Origin: Oscillospiraceae bacterium
GTDB lineage: Bacteria > Bacillota > Clostridia > Oscillospirales > Oscillospiraceae
Length of the DNA stretch: 44,721 nucleotides
Direction: 5' to 3'
Assembly (NCBI GenBank): GCA_902778285.1
Contig: CACYXC010000005.1
Location: forward strand, 1-44,721
Under the pieces are notes generated by a model. That model had not been told where the DNA came from, did no database searches, and saw only the letters and a program-made list of their open reading frames with translations. Below, piece after piece: positions 34,123-42,208 of the stretch. The position numbers and the translations under genes were made by a program. Numbering within the stretch: position 1 is the stretch's first letter; the number at the start of each line of letters is the position of its first letter.

Positions 34123-34890
34123 ATGATCCTCGCCATCGACGTCGGCAATACCAATATCGTCCTCGGCTGCATCGAGGACGGCAAGATCCTCAACATCTTC
34201 CGCATCCACACGGACGCGAACCAGACCGACGCGGAATACGCCGTCAAGCTCAAGCAGCTCTTCGACCTCTACGGCGTGTGTGCGGCGGGCTTTGAGGGCG
34301 CAATCTATTCCTCCGTGGTGCCGCCCATCAACCGCGCGCTGCTCGCGGCGGTCAAGGCCGTCACCGGGCTCGAGTGCATGGTGGTCGGCCCCGGGATCAA
34401 AACCGGGCTGAATCTGCGGGTCGACGACCCGGGCACGGTCGCGGGCGACCTGGTGGTCGGCGCCGTGGCGGCCATCCAGTACTACGGGGCGCCGGTGCTT
34501 GTCATGGATCTCGGCACAGCGACCACGATCACCGCGATCGACAAAGACAACGGCTTTCGCGGCGGCGCGATCCTTCCAGGCGTGAAGCTGGGCATGGCGG
34601 CCCTGGCCTCCGGCACGAGCCTGCTGCCCGATATCTCAATCACCGCGCCGAAGAAGGTCATCGGCACCAACACCGTCGACTGTATGCGCTCCGCCGCGGT
34701 CTACGGCACCGCCGCCGCGATCGACGGCATGATCGAGCGCATGGAGGAGGAGCTGGGCTACCCCTGCAGGTATGTGGCCACCGGCGGCCTTGCCCAGGCG
34801 ATCGTAACATGCTGTCGGCACGAGGTCGTCTGCGACGACGACCTGCTGCTCAAGGGGCTGTGGGTGCTGTGGGAGAAAAACCGGAAATAA
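34123..34890 (+). CDS. coaX: Type III pantothenate kinase
   Basis: A 255-residue cytoplasmic kinase making 4'-phosphopantothenate from pantothenate, the first step to coenzyme A. It shows the ASKHA-fold motifs ILAIDVGNTNIVLG at residues 2-15, GAIYSSVVPPIN near 60, GPGIKTGLNLRVDDP near 90, VMDLGTATTITAID near 127 and GGAILPGVKLGMAAL near 145. The family is insensitive to feedback by CoA. AAAAGGAG lies before the ATG, and the gene follows the ECF S component by 14 bases in one operon; a terminator follows at 34903. Confidence 0.95.
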   Translation: MILAIDVGNTNIVLGCIEDGKILNIFRIHTDANQTDAEYAVKLKQLFDLYGVCAAGFEGAIYSSVVPPINRALLAAVKAVTGLECMVVGPGIKTGLNLRVDDPGTVAGDLVVGAVAAIQYYGAPVLVMDLGTATTITAIDKDNGFRGGAILPGVKLGMAALASGTSLLPDISITAPKKVIGTNTVDCMRSAAVYGTAAAIDGMIERMEEELGYPCRYVATGGLAQAIVTCCRHEVVCDDDLLLKGLWVLWEKNRK

Positions 34891-34902
34891 GTTCATAAGG
34901 AC

Positions 34903-34940
34903 GCAAAAACAGGGAGTGCCGAAGCGCTCCCTGTTTTTGC
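34903..34940 (+). terminator. Terminator of the coaX operon
   Basis: GCAAAAACAGGGAG pairs with CTCCCTGTTTTTGC; its inner sequence CAGGGAGTGCCGA is repeated in the terminator at 35033. Confidence 0.82.
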
Positions 34941-34974
34941 GCAGAAAGCCCCATTTCTGTCGTCCTGAGCGCAT

Positions 34975-35000
34975 CGTAGCGCCGACCATTGGTCGGCGGA
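34975..35000. repeat. CGTAGCGCC palindrome (second subfamily)
   Basis: GCCGACC and GGTCGGC arms around ATT follow CGTAGC; the copies at 44309 and 44527 belong to the same subfamily. Confidence 0.75.
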
Positions 35001-35032
35001 CTCTGGGTTTTTCTGCGAACAACCATCAAATT

Positions 35033-35060
35033 AACAGGGAGTGCCGAGGCACTCCCTGTT
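35033..35060 (-). terminator. Terminator of the flavin reductase gene
   Basis: AACAGGGAGTGCC / GGCACTCCCTGTT with T-rich 3' side on the minus strand. Confidence 0.75.
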
Positions 35061-35078
35061 TGCAGTAATATTTTTGCC

Positions 35079-37055
35079 TTATTCTTCGCCGAAGGCGACC
35101 TTGACGGCCTTGATGCCGAAGGTCATGGTGCGGCCCATGGCGATGCCGGCCATCAGGCAGGGGTAATTGTTGACGAAGAAGCCGCCGGAGCAGTCGCCGG
35201 TCACGAAGAGGCCGGGGATGGGCTCGCGGTTCTCGTCGATGGCGCGGGCGTTCTCGTCGATCAGGATGCCCTGCTCGGTCGTCAGCAGGCAGGCGCCCAT
35301 CCAGAAGCCGCGGAAGGGGGCCTTCTCGATCTTGGAGAGGTGATAGGGCAGCTTGCCGAAGTCCTCATCCTCGCCCTTCTCGGCCAGCTCGTTGTAGCGC
35401 GCGACGGTGGCGAGGAAGGTCTCCTTCGCCTCACCCTCGAAGCCCAGCTTGTCAGCCAGCTCTTCCAGGGTGTCCGCCTCAAAGGCGTTGCCCTTTTCGA
35501 TCTGGCCCTGGTACATCTGGTCGGCTCTCTCGATTCCGTTGCGGGTACCGGCGGAGCAGCCGATGGTGTGGAAGACCTGCACGTCCTCGCGCCAGTTGTC
35601 GTCGAAGATGGAGGCGTAAACGTGGCCGGGCTGATTGAAGGCGGCGTAGCTCATCTGGTCATAGGTGCCGGTCTCGCAGGCGAAGCGCTCGCCCTTGCGG
35701 TTGACCTTCAGGAAGGGCTGGCTGCCGATGTTGAACTGGCCCTCGGTGGCGGGGAAGACCTTGTCGCCGGCGGCGGTGGTCATGTAGCCCGCGTCGACGC
35801 CCGGAGCGACGATGCCGCGGTCAAAGAGCATGGGGGCGGGTTCGGCCTGCATGGCGGCGCCGATCCACTTGGCGGCCTTGATGCCGTCGCCGGTATCGCC
35901 GGGCCAGCTGTTGTCGTAGGTGGTGACGGCGGTGCCCATGGGGTCGAGGGCCTCCATCATGACCGGGTTGCGGGGATAGCCGCCGGTAGCCAGCAGCACG
36001 CCGTTCTTCGCATTGATGCGCAGATAGGAGCCGTCCTCCTTCTTCGCGATGACGCCGGTCACGCGGCCGGTCTCGTCCTGCTCCAGCTTGACCATCGGGG
36101 TGGAGAAGAGGATCTCATTGCCGGCGTCGGCAATGACCTGCTGGAACATATCCAGGCGGTTGAGCTTGCTGTTCCAGAAATGCTCCTCAGCGGGGAAGAA
36201 GTAGCCGGTCTTCTCCGGCTCGGGCCAGTGAGACTCGTCTCCCGCAGTCACGTTGAGCACGGCCTCGGGGTCATACTTGGCATAGCAGTCCTTGATGAAC
36301 CTGTGCATGTCGGCGGACTCGTTGAACCAGGTGGAGAAGGTCTTGAGGTTCGTCTTGCCGGAGGAGAACTTCTTGAGCTCGCGGCGCATGGCGGCGCGGT
36401 CCATCGGAGCCTCGCCGGCATCCAGCATGTCCTGGGAGTCGCAGGCGCCGTACCAGCCGCGGACGCGGGCGTGCTCGGTGCCCTTCTCGATGACGAGGGT
36501 ATTGTAGCCCTTGCTGGCGGCATAGGCGGCGGCGGCAAGACCGCCGTTGCCGGCGCCGACGACCAGGAAATCGGTCTCGATGGTCTCGGCGATATCCGCC
36601 TCGGCGATCTCGGGGGCGGTGCCCAGCCAGTCGGCGGGGCCGGCTTCGGCTTCTTCAGCGCCGCCGATGACCTCGATGGGGATCTCGCCCTTGGCCTGGG
36701 CGATGCACTTTGCGGCGGCCTCGCGGACGGCCTTCGAGGTGATGGAGGCGCCGGAGACGCCGTCGATCTCGGCGGCCTGCGCGGCGAGGACCTGGCTCTT
36801 CAGTTCGTCCGCAGCGGCCTGACCGATGGAAGCGGTCTCGGCAGAGACGTCGAGCACGACGTCGGTGATGGCGTCTTCCGAGAAGGTCATCGTGACGAGT
36901 ACGGTGCCCATGCCCTGGGCGGTGGCGGAGTAGGTGCCGGGAGTGTAGAGGCCGGCGGCGCGGGCGGTGGCGCCCAGGCCGAGGTGCGCCAGGGTCAGGG
37001 CGGCGGCTCCGGCGACGGAGCCCTTCAGAAAGTCTCTGCGGGAAAGATTCTTCAT
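35079..37055 (-). CDS. Tat-exported flavin reductase with FMN-binding and FAD domains
   Basis: A 658-residue extracytoplasmic flavoprotein of the fumarate reductase/urocanate reductase family. Residues 5-11, SRRDFLK, start a twin-arginine signal. An FMN-binding domain (about 36-122) has D98-G-V-S-G-A-S104, a target pattern for covalent FMN attachment by ApbE, though with Ser in place of the common Thr. The FAD-binding domain begins VVGAGNGGLAAAAYAAS (GAGNGG 167-172) and closes with GDCSGGFF and a conserved glycine-rich GIAMGRTMTFG. Such enzymes reduce a double bond (fumarate, urocanate, methacrylate, cinnamate) as a terminal electron acceptor. No heme-binding CxxCH motif is present. The electron acceptor cannot be named. 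It is divergent from a MerR regulator with a MerR-type promoter. Confidence 0.88.
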   Translation of the reverse strand: MKNLSRRDFLKGSVAGAAALTLAHLGLGATARAAGLYTPGTYSATAQGMGTVLVTMTFSEDAITDVVLDVSAETASIGQAAADELKSQVLAAQAAEIDGVSGASITSKAVREAAAKCIAQAKGEIPIEVIGGAEEAEAGPADWLGTAPEIAEADIAETIETDFLVVGAGNGGLAAAAYAASKGYNTLVIEKGTEHARVRGWYGACDSQDMLDAGEAPMDRAAMRRELKKFSSGKTNLKTFSTWFNESADMHRFIKDCYAKYDPEAVLNVTAGDESHWPEPEKTGYFFPAEEHFWNSKLNRLDMFQQVIADAGNEILFSTPMVKLEQDETGRVTGVIAKKEDGSYLRINAKNGVLLATGGYPRNPVMMEALDPMGTAVTTYDNSWPGDTGDGIKAAKWIGAAMQAEPAPMLFDRGIVAPGVDAGYMTTAAGDKVFPATEGQFNIGSQPFLKVNRKGERFACETGTYDQMSYAAFNQPGHVYASIFDDNWREDVQVFHTIGCSAGTRNGIERADQMYQGQIEKGNAFEADTLEELADKLGFEGEAKETFLATVARYNELAEKGEDEDFGKLPYHLSKIEKAPFRGFWMGACLLTTEQGILIDENARAIDENREPIPGLFVTGDCSGGFFVNNYPCLMAGIAMGRTMTFGIKAVKVAFGEE

Positions 37056-37109
37056 GAGTTTCTCCTTTCAGATTTTGAGGTTTCGCTGTTGCAATGGAGT
37101 CTGAATCTG

Positions 37110-37140
37110 ATTATAGGGCTGGGGCTTGCCCACAGGTCAA
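37110..37140 (-). promoter_or_regulatory. MerR-type promoter (19-bp spacer) of the flavin reductase gene
   Basis: On the minus strand TTGACC (37135-37140), a 19-base spacer and TATAAT (37110-37115). The spacer holds the dyad GGGC-AA-GCCC. An overlong spacer with a dyad is the hallmark of promoters that a MerR protein remodels. Confidence 0.8.
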
Positions 37141-37193
37141 GGAAAATTTGCGGACCGCCGCAGACCGGGAAGTCCGGCCTGCGCAGGCCGCAC

Positions 37194-37222
37194 TTGCAGA
37201 TTCCGGGCCGGGAAGGTATAAT
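37194..37222 (+). promoter_or_regulatory. Promoter of the MerR gene
   Basis: TTGCAG (37194-37199), 17 bases, TATAAT (37217-37222). Confidence 0.65.
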
Positions 37223-37276
37223 GCTTTCCGAAATCCAACAAGGGCTGCCGGCCTCGCGGTCGGAGAGAGGGACAAT

Positions 37277-38086
37277 ATGAAGCAATACCGGATCGGTGAT
37301 TTCGCAAAATACCTGGGGGTAACCCCCGACTTGCTCAAGCACTATGAGGAGGTCGGGATCCTGCAGCCGCAGCGCAGCGAGAGCGGCTACCGCTTTTATC
37401 CCTTTAACGCCACCTCGATCCTGATCGAGAGCGTACGGCTGCGTAACTACGGGCTGACGCTGCGGGAGATCGGGGAGATCCTGGTGAACCACAGCGTGGA
37501 CAATGCCGGCATGGAGCGGCTGTTTGAACAGAACCTGGAGCGGCTGCGCCAGGAGATCCAGCTGGACGAGGCGCTGCTCCGGGAGCATGAGGCCTTCCTG
37601 CGCTGGAAAGAAGTCCTGGAGGAGCGTGACTGGGACTGGGAGATCCGCCGCAGCGAACCCATGCTCTTTCTGCCCCACACCAACCGGGACGATTTTCTGC
37701 GGGACCCGCGGATCTATGAGATCCTGAACGACTGGATGAGCTTTATCCCGCTGGTGAAGTCAAGCATGCGGGTGGATGAGAGCGGCGGCCTCACCTGGGG
37801 GTTCACGGTCCCGGCCCGCGACGCGGAGCGTCTCAATCTGCCCCTCAACGATGCGGTGGAGAGGATCCCGGCCAGAAAAATCTTCTATTACAAGTACAAG
37901 GCCCAAGAGCCGAGGTTCTATCAGGAGGACCGCGAGCTGCCCGGACACCCCGCTTTCCAGACGCTGCGCGCGCTGGGGCTGGTGAACGAGGGCAGCTATT
38001 ACAGAACTGCGATGATGCCGGCCGACTGGCAGCAGGCGCTGAGATATCACTACGGCTATTACGCGATCCCCCTTGCGGAGCAATGA
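37277..38086 (+). CDS. MerR family transcriptional regulator with ligand-binding domain
   Basis: A 269-residue regulator. Residues 1-70 are a MerR winged helix: YRIGDFAKYLGVTPDLLKHYEEVG, then ESGYRFYPFNA. A long dimerising helix (about 80-115) precedes a C-terminal domain of ~155 residues that resembles a GyrI-like or other small-molecule sensor. The ATG at 37277 is preceded by GAGAGAGG; the longer frame would cover the promoter. It is divergent from the flavin reductase gene, whose promoter has the 19-bp spacer MerR proteins need, so it very probably activates that gene. The effector is presumably a substrate of the reductase. Downstream are palindromic repeats. Confidence 0.88.
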   Translation: MKQYRIGDFAKYLGVTPDLLKHYEEVGILQPQRSESGYRFYPFNATSILIESVRLRNYGLTLREIGEILVNHSVDNAGMERLFEQNLERLRQEIQLDEALLREHEAFLRWKEVLEERDWDWEIRRSEPMLFLPHTNRDDFLRDPRIYEILNDWMSFIPLVKSSMRVDESGGLTWGFTVPARDAERLNLPLNDAVERIPARKIFYYKYKAQEPRFYQEDRELPGHPAFQTLRALGLVNEGSYYRTAMMPADWQQALRYHYGYYAIPLAEQ

Positions 38087-38114
38087 AAACAGCGAAAATG
38101 AAAACAACGAACAG

Positions 38115-38352
38115 GACAGCGCCCGGAAGAGCTTTCTTCCGGGCGCTGTCTCAGACGGCAGATAAACCCATATAGAACACGCCGGACTTGCATGGGGAGA
38201 GCGCGAGAGGGGACGGTAATCCCCTTTCGCAGTACAATCTGTGTAAAAAAGGGAACTTTTTCGGAAGTTCCCTTTTTTGCTGTCTCAAGCTGTCGACACT
38301 TTGTCGACAGCTTGAGACAGCGCCCGGAAGAGCTTTCTTCCGGGCGCTGTCT
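38115..38352. repeat. 165-bp three-hairpin element bracketed by a duplicated 37-bp hairpin
   Basis: A palindrome (GACAGCGCCCGG ... CCGGGCGCTGTC) is present twice in identical form, at 38115-38151 and 38316-38352. Between them lies an element with three hairpins: CGCGAGAGGGGA/TCCCCTTTCGC, AAAAAAGGGAACTT/AAGTTCCCTTTTTT, and TCAAGCTGTCGACA/TGTCGACAGCTTGA. The same element is inverted at 44332-44497, at similar length and with matched changes in the second stem. No gene is seen in 38087-38374. Confidence 0.85.
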
Positions 38353-38374
38353 GTTTTTTGCTTTCCGCCGCTTT

Positions 38375-39043
38375 TCAGGCGTTCCAGGCGGTGATCTGCT
38401 CGCGCAGCCACTGGGCAAACTCGTCGATGCCCTCGCCGGTGCGGGCGCAGATGGGGATGATCTTCATGTCGGGATTGAGGCGCAGGACGTACTTTTTGCA
38501 GGCCTCCAGGTCGAAGTCGAAATAGGGCAGCACGTCGATCTTGTTGATGAGCAGCACGTCGCAGATGGAGAACATCAGCGGGTACTTGAGGGGCTTGTCG
38601 TCGCCCTCGGGGACGGAGAGGATCATGGCGTTTTTGACCGCGCCGGTATCGAACTCCGCGGGGCAGACGAGGTTGCCGATGTTTTCGAGGATCGCAAAGT
38701 CGATGTCCTCCGTGCCGAGACCGACGAGGCCCTGCTTCGTCATGCCCGCGTCGAGGTGGCACATGCCGCCGGTGTGCAACTGGATGACCTTGACTCCGGT
38801 CTTCTCGATCGTGGCGGCATCCACGTCGGAGTCGATGTCGGCCTCCATGACGCCGATGCGGAATTCGTCCTTCAGCGCGGCGATCGTCGCCTTCAGGGTG
38901 GTGGTTTTGCCGGAGCCGGGGGAGCTCATCAGATTCAGGAGGAAGGTCTTCTCCCGCTTGAGCTGCTCGCGCAGCTTGTCGGCCTCCCGGTCGTTGTTTT
39001 CAAAAACGCTCTGCTTGATTTCCAGTACGCGATAGCCTTCCAT
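38375..39043 (-). CDS. hypB: Hydrogenase/urease nickel-insertion GTPase HypB
   Basis: A 222-residue cytoplasmic GTPase that drives nickel delivery into [NiFe]-hydrogenase (or urease). It shows Walker A SSPGSGKTTT at about 40-49, DIDSD near 70, the metal-binding HTGGMCHLD near 89, switch II DIDFAILENIGNLVCPAEFD near 113, and the guanine motif NKIDVLPYF near 168. The N-terminal His-rich or CxxCGC nickel motif of some HypB proteins is absent. TGAGGTG precedes the ATG. No hypA, hydrogenase or urease genes lie within the window, so it is a lone gene here and its client is unknown. Confidence 0.9.
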   Translation of the reverse strand: MEGYRVLEIKQSVFENNDREADKLREQLKREKTFLLNLMSSPGSGKTTTLKATIAALKDEFRIGVMEADIDSDVDAATIEKTGVKVIQLHTGGMCHLDAGMTKQGLVGLGTEDIDFAILENIGNLVCPAEFDTGAVKNAMILSVPEGDDKPLKYPLMFSICDVLLINKIDVLPYFDFDLEACKKYVLRLNPDMKIIPICARTGEGIDEFAQWLREQITAWNA

Positions 39044-39106
39044 GGTAACACCTCAGTATCGAAAGAATAGTAACAATGCCAACTGAACTATTTTATCACA
39101 CACGCC

Positions 39107-40162
39107 CTATTTTAGCAAGTCCATGGCTCTGCGAAAGTCCTGCTCAAAGGCCGCCCGGTTTTGGATGTAATCGCTGCCGCCGTCCGGAAGCCACAGCGTC
39201 CGCTCCCGCAGGGAGAGCAGCAGGGAGGAGAGCGCGTCCGCCCCCTCTCCGCCGGGCAGCGCCGGAATCAGAGCGCAGGAGAGCGCAAGCTTCGCCGCCC
39301 TGTCGCCGGAGAAGAACCAGCGGAGGAAGGCCGCGGCGCCGCGCTGCTGCTTCCCGTCGCGGCTGAGCACCGCGAGCGTGCGCTGATCGGCCAGCAGCGG
39401 CGTCCCCTCCGGGCAGAACAGGGAGAGCGTATATCCCACAGGAACACCCTCCGCCAGCGCGTCGGAATAGACGATCACGGCGGGCAGTTCACTCTTGAGC
39501 AGCGCGGCGGCGCCGGCGTCCCCGACGTACAGACCGCCGGAGAAGGCGGCGTCGGCCAGCGCGTTCCAGCCCGCCCGAAAGGCCTCGCTGAAGCAGTCTC
39601 TCTCTCGGTCTGCGTGAAATTCGCCGCTGTCCAGCACGAGCTGGCACAGGAGATCGGCATAGGAGTCCGCGCCGAGGAAGGGCAGGCGCGTGTCCGCCCC
39701 GTAGGAGGCGGCGCGAGCGCAGAGGGCGTCGAGCCCGGCGGGCAGGTCCTCCCGCGCGCAGAGGAGCTGTACGCGGCTACCGATCGGATAGACGCTGCGC
39801 CCGATCCCCTCCGCGCGGTACGCGACGGCCTCCGGATAGGAGACCGAGACGACGGCGTCCGTGAGCAGGGAGCGCTCGTCCAGAGAGAAAGACAGCGTGT
39901 GGGAGCAGAGCAGCAGGTCCGGCCGGGCGGTGTTCAGCGCCCGCTCCAGCGCCGCGTCGTTTTCAAAGCGCCGCAGCGCGAGCGGCGGCGCGGAAGCTTT
40001 CTTCGCGCGGTTGTATTCCTCGACCGCCGTCGTCATCGCCGACGCGAGCGGATCGTCCTCCGAGAACCAGAGGGATACGGGATAGGACGCCTCCTCCTGT
40101 CCGCAGGCGCACAGGGGCAGCAGCAGGCAGACGAGCAGCAGCAGACACAGCGTTTTCCTCAT
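39107..40162 (-). CDS. Lipoprotein resembling an extracellular solute-binding protein
   Basis: A 351-residue exported lipoprotein. The signal peptide ends in lipobox L-C-A-C (C20). The mature part begins with a strand YPVSLWFSEDDPL and has the alternating strand-helix pattern and the SLDERSLLTDAVVSVSY and GYTLSLFCPEGTPLL segments of type 1 extracellular solute-binding proteins. Its start overlaps the rsmG stop (ATGA), so it is the last gene of the rsmG operon. No ABC permease is nearby. It is unusual to find a binding-protein-like lipoprotein translated with a ribosomal RNA methylase; substrate unknown. Confidence 0.7.
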   Translation of the reverse strand: MRKTLCLLLLVCLLLPLCACGQEEASYPVSLWFSEDDPLASAMTTAVEEYNRAKKASAPPLALRRFENDAALERALNTARPDLLLCSHTLSFSLDERSLLTDAVVSVSYPEAVAYRAEGIGRSVYPIGSRVQLLCAREDLPAGLDALCARAASYGADTRLPFLGADSYADLLCQLVLDSGEFHADRERDCFSEAFRAGWNALADAAFSGGLYVGDAGAAALLKSELPAVIVYSDALAEGVPVGYTLSLFCPEGTPLLADQRTLAVLSRDGKQQRGAAAFLRWFFSGDRAAKLALSCALIPALPGGEGADALSSLLLSLRERTLWLPDGGSDYIQNRAAFEQDFRRAMDLLK

Positions 40163-40866
40163 AGCGGCTGCTTTTTCATCTGCGCCCAGCGCCGGGGATA
40201 GCGCGCGGGCGTGTTCCCGACCTTGCGGATAAGGATCGCCGTGTGACGGACCTCGGTGCCGGGGATCGTATACGCCGCCGCGCACTCCAGCTCTCCGCCC
40301 AGAGTGCGGATCGCCTTTTTCGCCTCGTCCAGCTCTTCGGCGGCGCCGGGTCCCTTCATCGCGACGAAAAGCCCGCCCGTCTTCACAAAGGGCAGGCACA
40401 GCTCGCACAGCAGGTTCAGCCGCGCCACGGCCCGGGAAACGGCGATGTCAAAGCGCTCCCGATACTCCGCCGGCGCCTCCTCCGCTCTCGCGTGGACGCA
40501 GACCGCGTCCGCAAAGCCGAGGGCGTCCGCCGTCTCGCGCAGGAATTTCACCCGCTTGTCGAGACTGTCGAGCAGGGTCAGGTCGATGTCCGGCCGGGCG
40601 ATCTTCAGCGCAAGGCCGGGAAAGCCCGCGCCGCTGCCCACGTCGATCACGCGCCTGCCGCCGAAATCGCAGAGCGTCAGCAGCGCCGCGCAGTCGAGAA
40701 AGTGCAGGCGCGCGCTGTCCTCCTCGCCCTCGATGGCGGTGAGGTTCATGACCCGGTTCTTCTCAGTGAGCAGCTCGTAATAGCGCCGGAAACGGTCAGT
40801 CGCCTCCGCGTCCAGCGGCAGCGCCAGCTCCGCGAAGCCGGCGCGCAGGATCTCTTCCAATGTCAT
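40159..40866 (-). CDS. rsmG: 16S rRNA (guanine527-N7)-methyltransferase
   Basis: A 235-residue SAM-dependent methylase modifying G527 of 16S rRNA. NRVMNLTAIEGEEDSARLHFLDC at about 37-60, the SAM site VIDVGSGAGFPGLALKI near 73, and SRAVARLNLLCELCLPFVKTGG near 145 are clear RsmG landmarks. The usual neighbours (mnmE/mnmG, parA) are absent. Here it lies between a cell wall hydrolase gene, which ends 11 bases before it, and a lipoprotein gene that overlaps its stop. Loss of this methylation is known to give low-level streptomycin resistance in other bacteria. Confidence 0.95.
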   Translation of the reverse strand: MTLEEILRAGFAELALPLDAEATDRFRRYYELLTEKNRVMNLTAIEGEEDSARLHFLDCAALLTLCDFGGRRVIDVGSGAGFPGLALKIARPDIDLTLLDSLDKRVKFLRETADALGFADAVCVHARAEEAPAEYRERFDIAVSRAVARLNLLCELCLPFVKTGGLFVAMKGPGAAEELDEAKKAIRTLGGELECAAAYTIPGTEVRHTAILIRKVGNTPARYPRRWAQMKKQPL

Positions 40867-40876
40867 GGTTCTGTCC

Positions 40877-41785
40877 TTATTTATAAAACTGATGATGGCC
40901 GATCGTGCACACCGGCGTCAGCGTACGCGCAAACCAGGTCGGATCGCCGCGCTCGGGATTGACGAAATACAGCGCGTCGCCCGCGGTCCTGTAGCCCTCC
41001 AGACAGAGGCAGGCCGCGATCTCCGCGCTCTCGTCGGGCGCGGCGGCGACCTCCCCGGTGCCGACGGGGGAGAATTGCAGCGTGTGCTCCCGGTCCAGCA
41101 CCACCGCCATGATCGTAGCGGGAAAGTCGTCGCTTGCGACGCGGTTGAGCACCACGTTGCCCACGCCGATCTGACCCGCGAGGGACTCGTGGTGGGCCTC
41201 GGAGTAGATGATGTGGATCAGCCAGTAGAGGTCGTCGGCCTGCGTGGTGCGGGTATAATAATCCTCCCCGCCGCGCAGCAGCCGATACCCGGTGCCGCTC
41301 AGGTCGGCGCGGCTGCCGTCCTCCGCGAGCGTGACCGTCACGCCGAAGAGACGCTCCACCGCGTCGGCGGGCAGGTACAGCGAGCCGTCGGCTTGAAACC
41401 AGCCATCGGGCGCGTAGAGGTAGCGCCCGTCGGCGGTGATGTACGGCTCGCCGTCCCGCCCAACGGCCTCCAGCCCCGGCAGACGCAGCACAAAGCTGTT
41501 GCTGTCCCACAAGGTCTCGCAACCGATCCCGTAATAGATACACACGGCCTCCGGCGGGAGGTAGGCGGCGCCGCCGCGCAGATAGCCGCGCATCGTCAGC
41601 AGCCCGTCCACATAGACCGGGAGAGACTCATAGGGATGCGTCGGCGCGGGAGAGAGCGCGGGGGGCGACGGCTCGGCCGTTTGCGTCGGCTCCGGCGCGG
41701 CGGCGGGGACGTTGCCGGCCTGCGCCGTGCCGCAGGCGGCCAGCAGCATACAGAGCGCCAGCAGCAGGGGCAGGAGCCGCCTCAT
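40877..41785 (-). CDS. Cell wall hydrolase lipoprotein (SleB/CwlJ-type catalytic domain)
   Basis: A 302-residue lipoprotein with lipobox L-A-A-C (C18) and a Pro/Thr/Ala-rich linker. Residues ~55-160 resemble a copper-amine-oxidase N-terminal (stalk) domain, with short strands such as PVYVDGLLTMRGYLRGG. The C-terminal Hydrolase_2 domain (about 185-302) has the catalytic-Glu segment IYSEAHHESLAGQIGVGNVVLNRV and the closing IGHHQFY, as in the spore-cortex lytic enzymes SleB and CwlJ. It overlaps the TSCPD gene by four bases (ATGA) and is followed by rsmG, all in one operon. A role in cortex or vegetative wall turnover is likely. Confidence 0.88.
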   Translation of the reverse strand: MRRLLPLLLALCMLLAACGTAQAGNVPAAAPEPTQTAEPSPPALSPAPTHPYESLPVYVDGLLTMRGYLRGGAAYLPPEAVCIYYGIGCETLWDSNSFVLRLPGLEAVGRDGEPYITADGRYLYAPDGWFQADGSLYLPADAVERLFGVTVTLAEDGSRADLSGTGYRLLRGGEDYYTRTTQADDLYWLIHIIYSEAHHESLAGQIGVGNVVLNRVASDDFPATIMAVVLDREHTLQFSPVGTGEVAAAPDESAEIAACLCLEGYRTAGDALYFVNPERGDPTWFARTLTPVCTIGHHQFYK

Positions 41786-42033
41786 GCCTCCGCCTTATAG
41801 GCTTTGAGCGCCTGGGCGATCTGGTCGGGGCAGGAGGTGGGCTTGAAGCCGCAGCGGATGCCCTCCATGCGGGCGATCGCCTCGTCCACGTCCATGCCCG
41901 CCACCAGACGGGCAATGCCCTGGAGATTTCCGTCGCAGCCGCCGGTCACTTTCAGGGAGCGGACGGTGTTGCCCTCCAGCTCGAACTCCATCAGCTGGGA
42001 GCAGACGCCGCGCGGACGGTAAGAATACGTCAT
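41782..42033 (-). CDS. TIGR03905-type TSCPD domain protein
   Basis: An 83-residue protein, MTYSYRPRGVCSQ at the start and CGFKPTSCPDQIAQAL near the end, with the TSCPD motif that names the domain and a second Cys in GGCDGNLQG. The three Cys residues suggest metal or nucleotide binding. TSCPD domains also occur fused to ribonucleotide reductase and tRNA-modification enzymes. I chose the ATG at 42033 because AAAGGAG lies eight bases upstream; the GTG at 42042 abuts it. It is the first gene of the operon with the cell wall hydrolase, rsmG and the lipoprotein. Confidence 0.85.
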   Translation of the reverse strand: MTYSYRPRGVCSQLMEFELEGNTVRSLKVTGGCDGNLQGIARLVAGMDVDEAIARMEGIRCGFKPTSCPDQIAQALKAYKAEA

Positions 42034-42133
42034 GTGAATCACTCCTTTTGCGTCAATATATCACGAACAGGCCCGTTTGACAAGGCGGGCGCTTCGTGAA
42101 GCGCCTCCTGCGGCGGAGTCGTTCGTTCCTCGT

Positions 42134-42208
42134 CGCAGGGGCGGCTATCAGCCGCCCGCAGACATGGTACGGAGACAGACAGGCGGGTGAGCGATGCTCG
42201 CCCCTACG
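42134..42208. repeat. Head-to-head pair of CGTAGGGGC palindromes
   Basis: Forward copy 42134-42159 (flank CGCAGGGG; stem GGCGGCT/AGCCGCC) and reversed copy 42183-42208 (stem GGGTGAGC/GCTCGCCC, one wobble pair). They face each other across 23 bases. Nothing coding is seen in 42034-42312. Confidence 0.8.

Noticed and set aside
38115-38352. CRISPR array
   Set aside because: There are only two copies of the 37-bp repeat with one ~165-bp structured insert; no regular spacers and no cas genes anywhere in the window.
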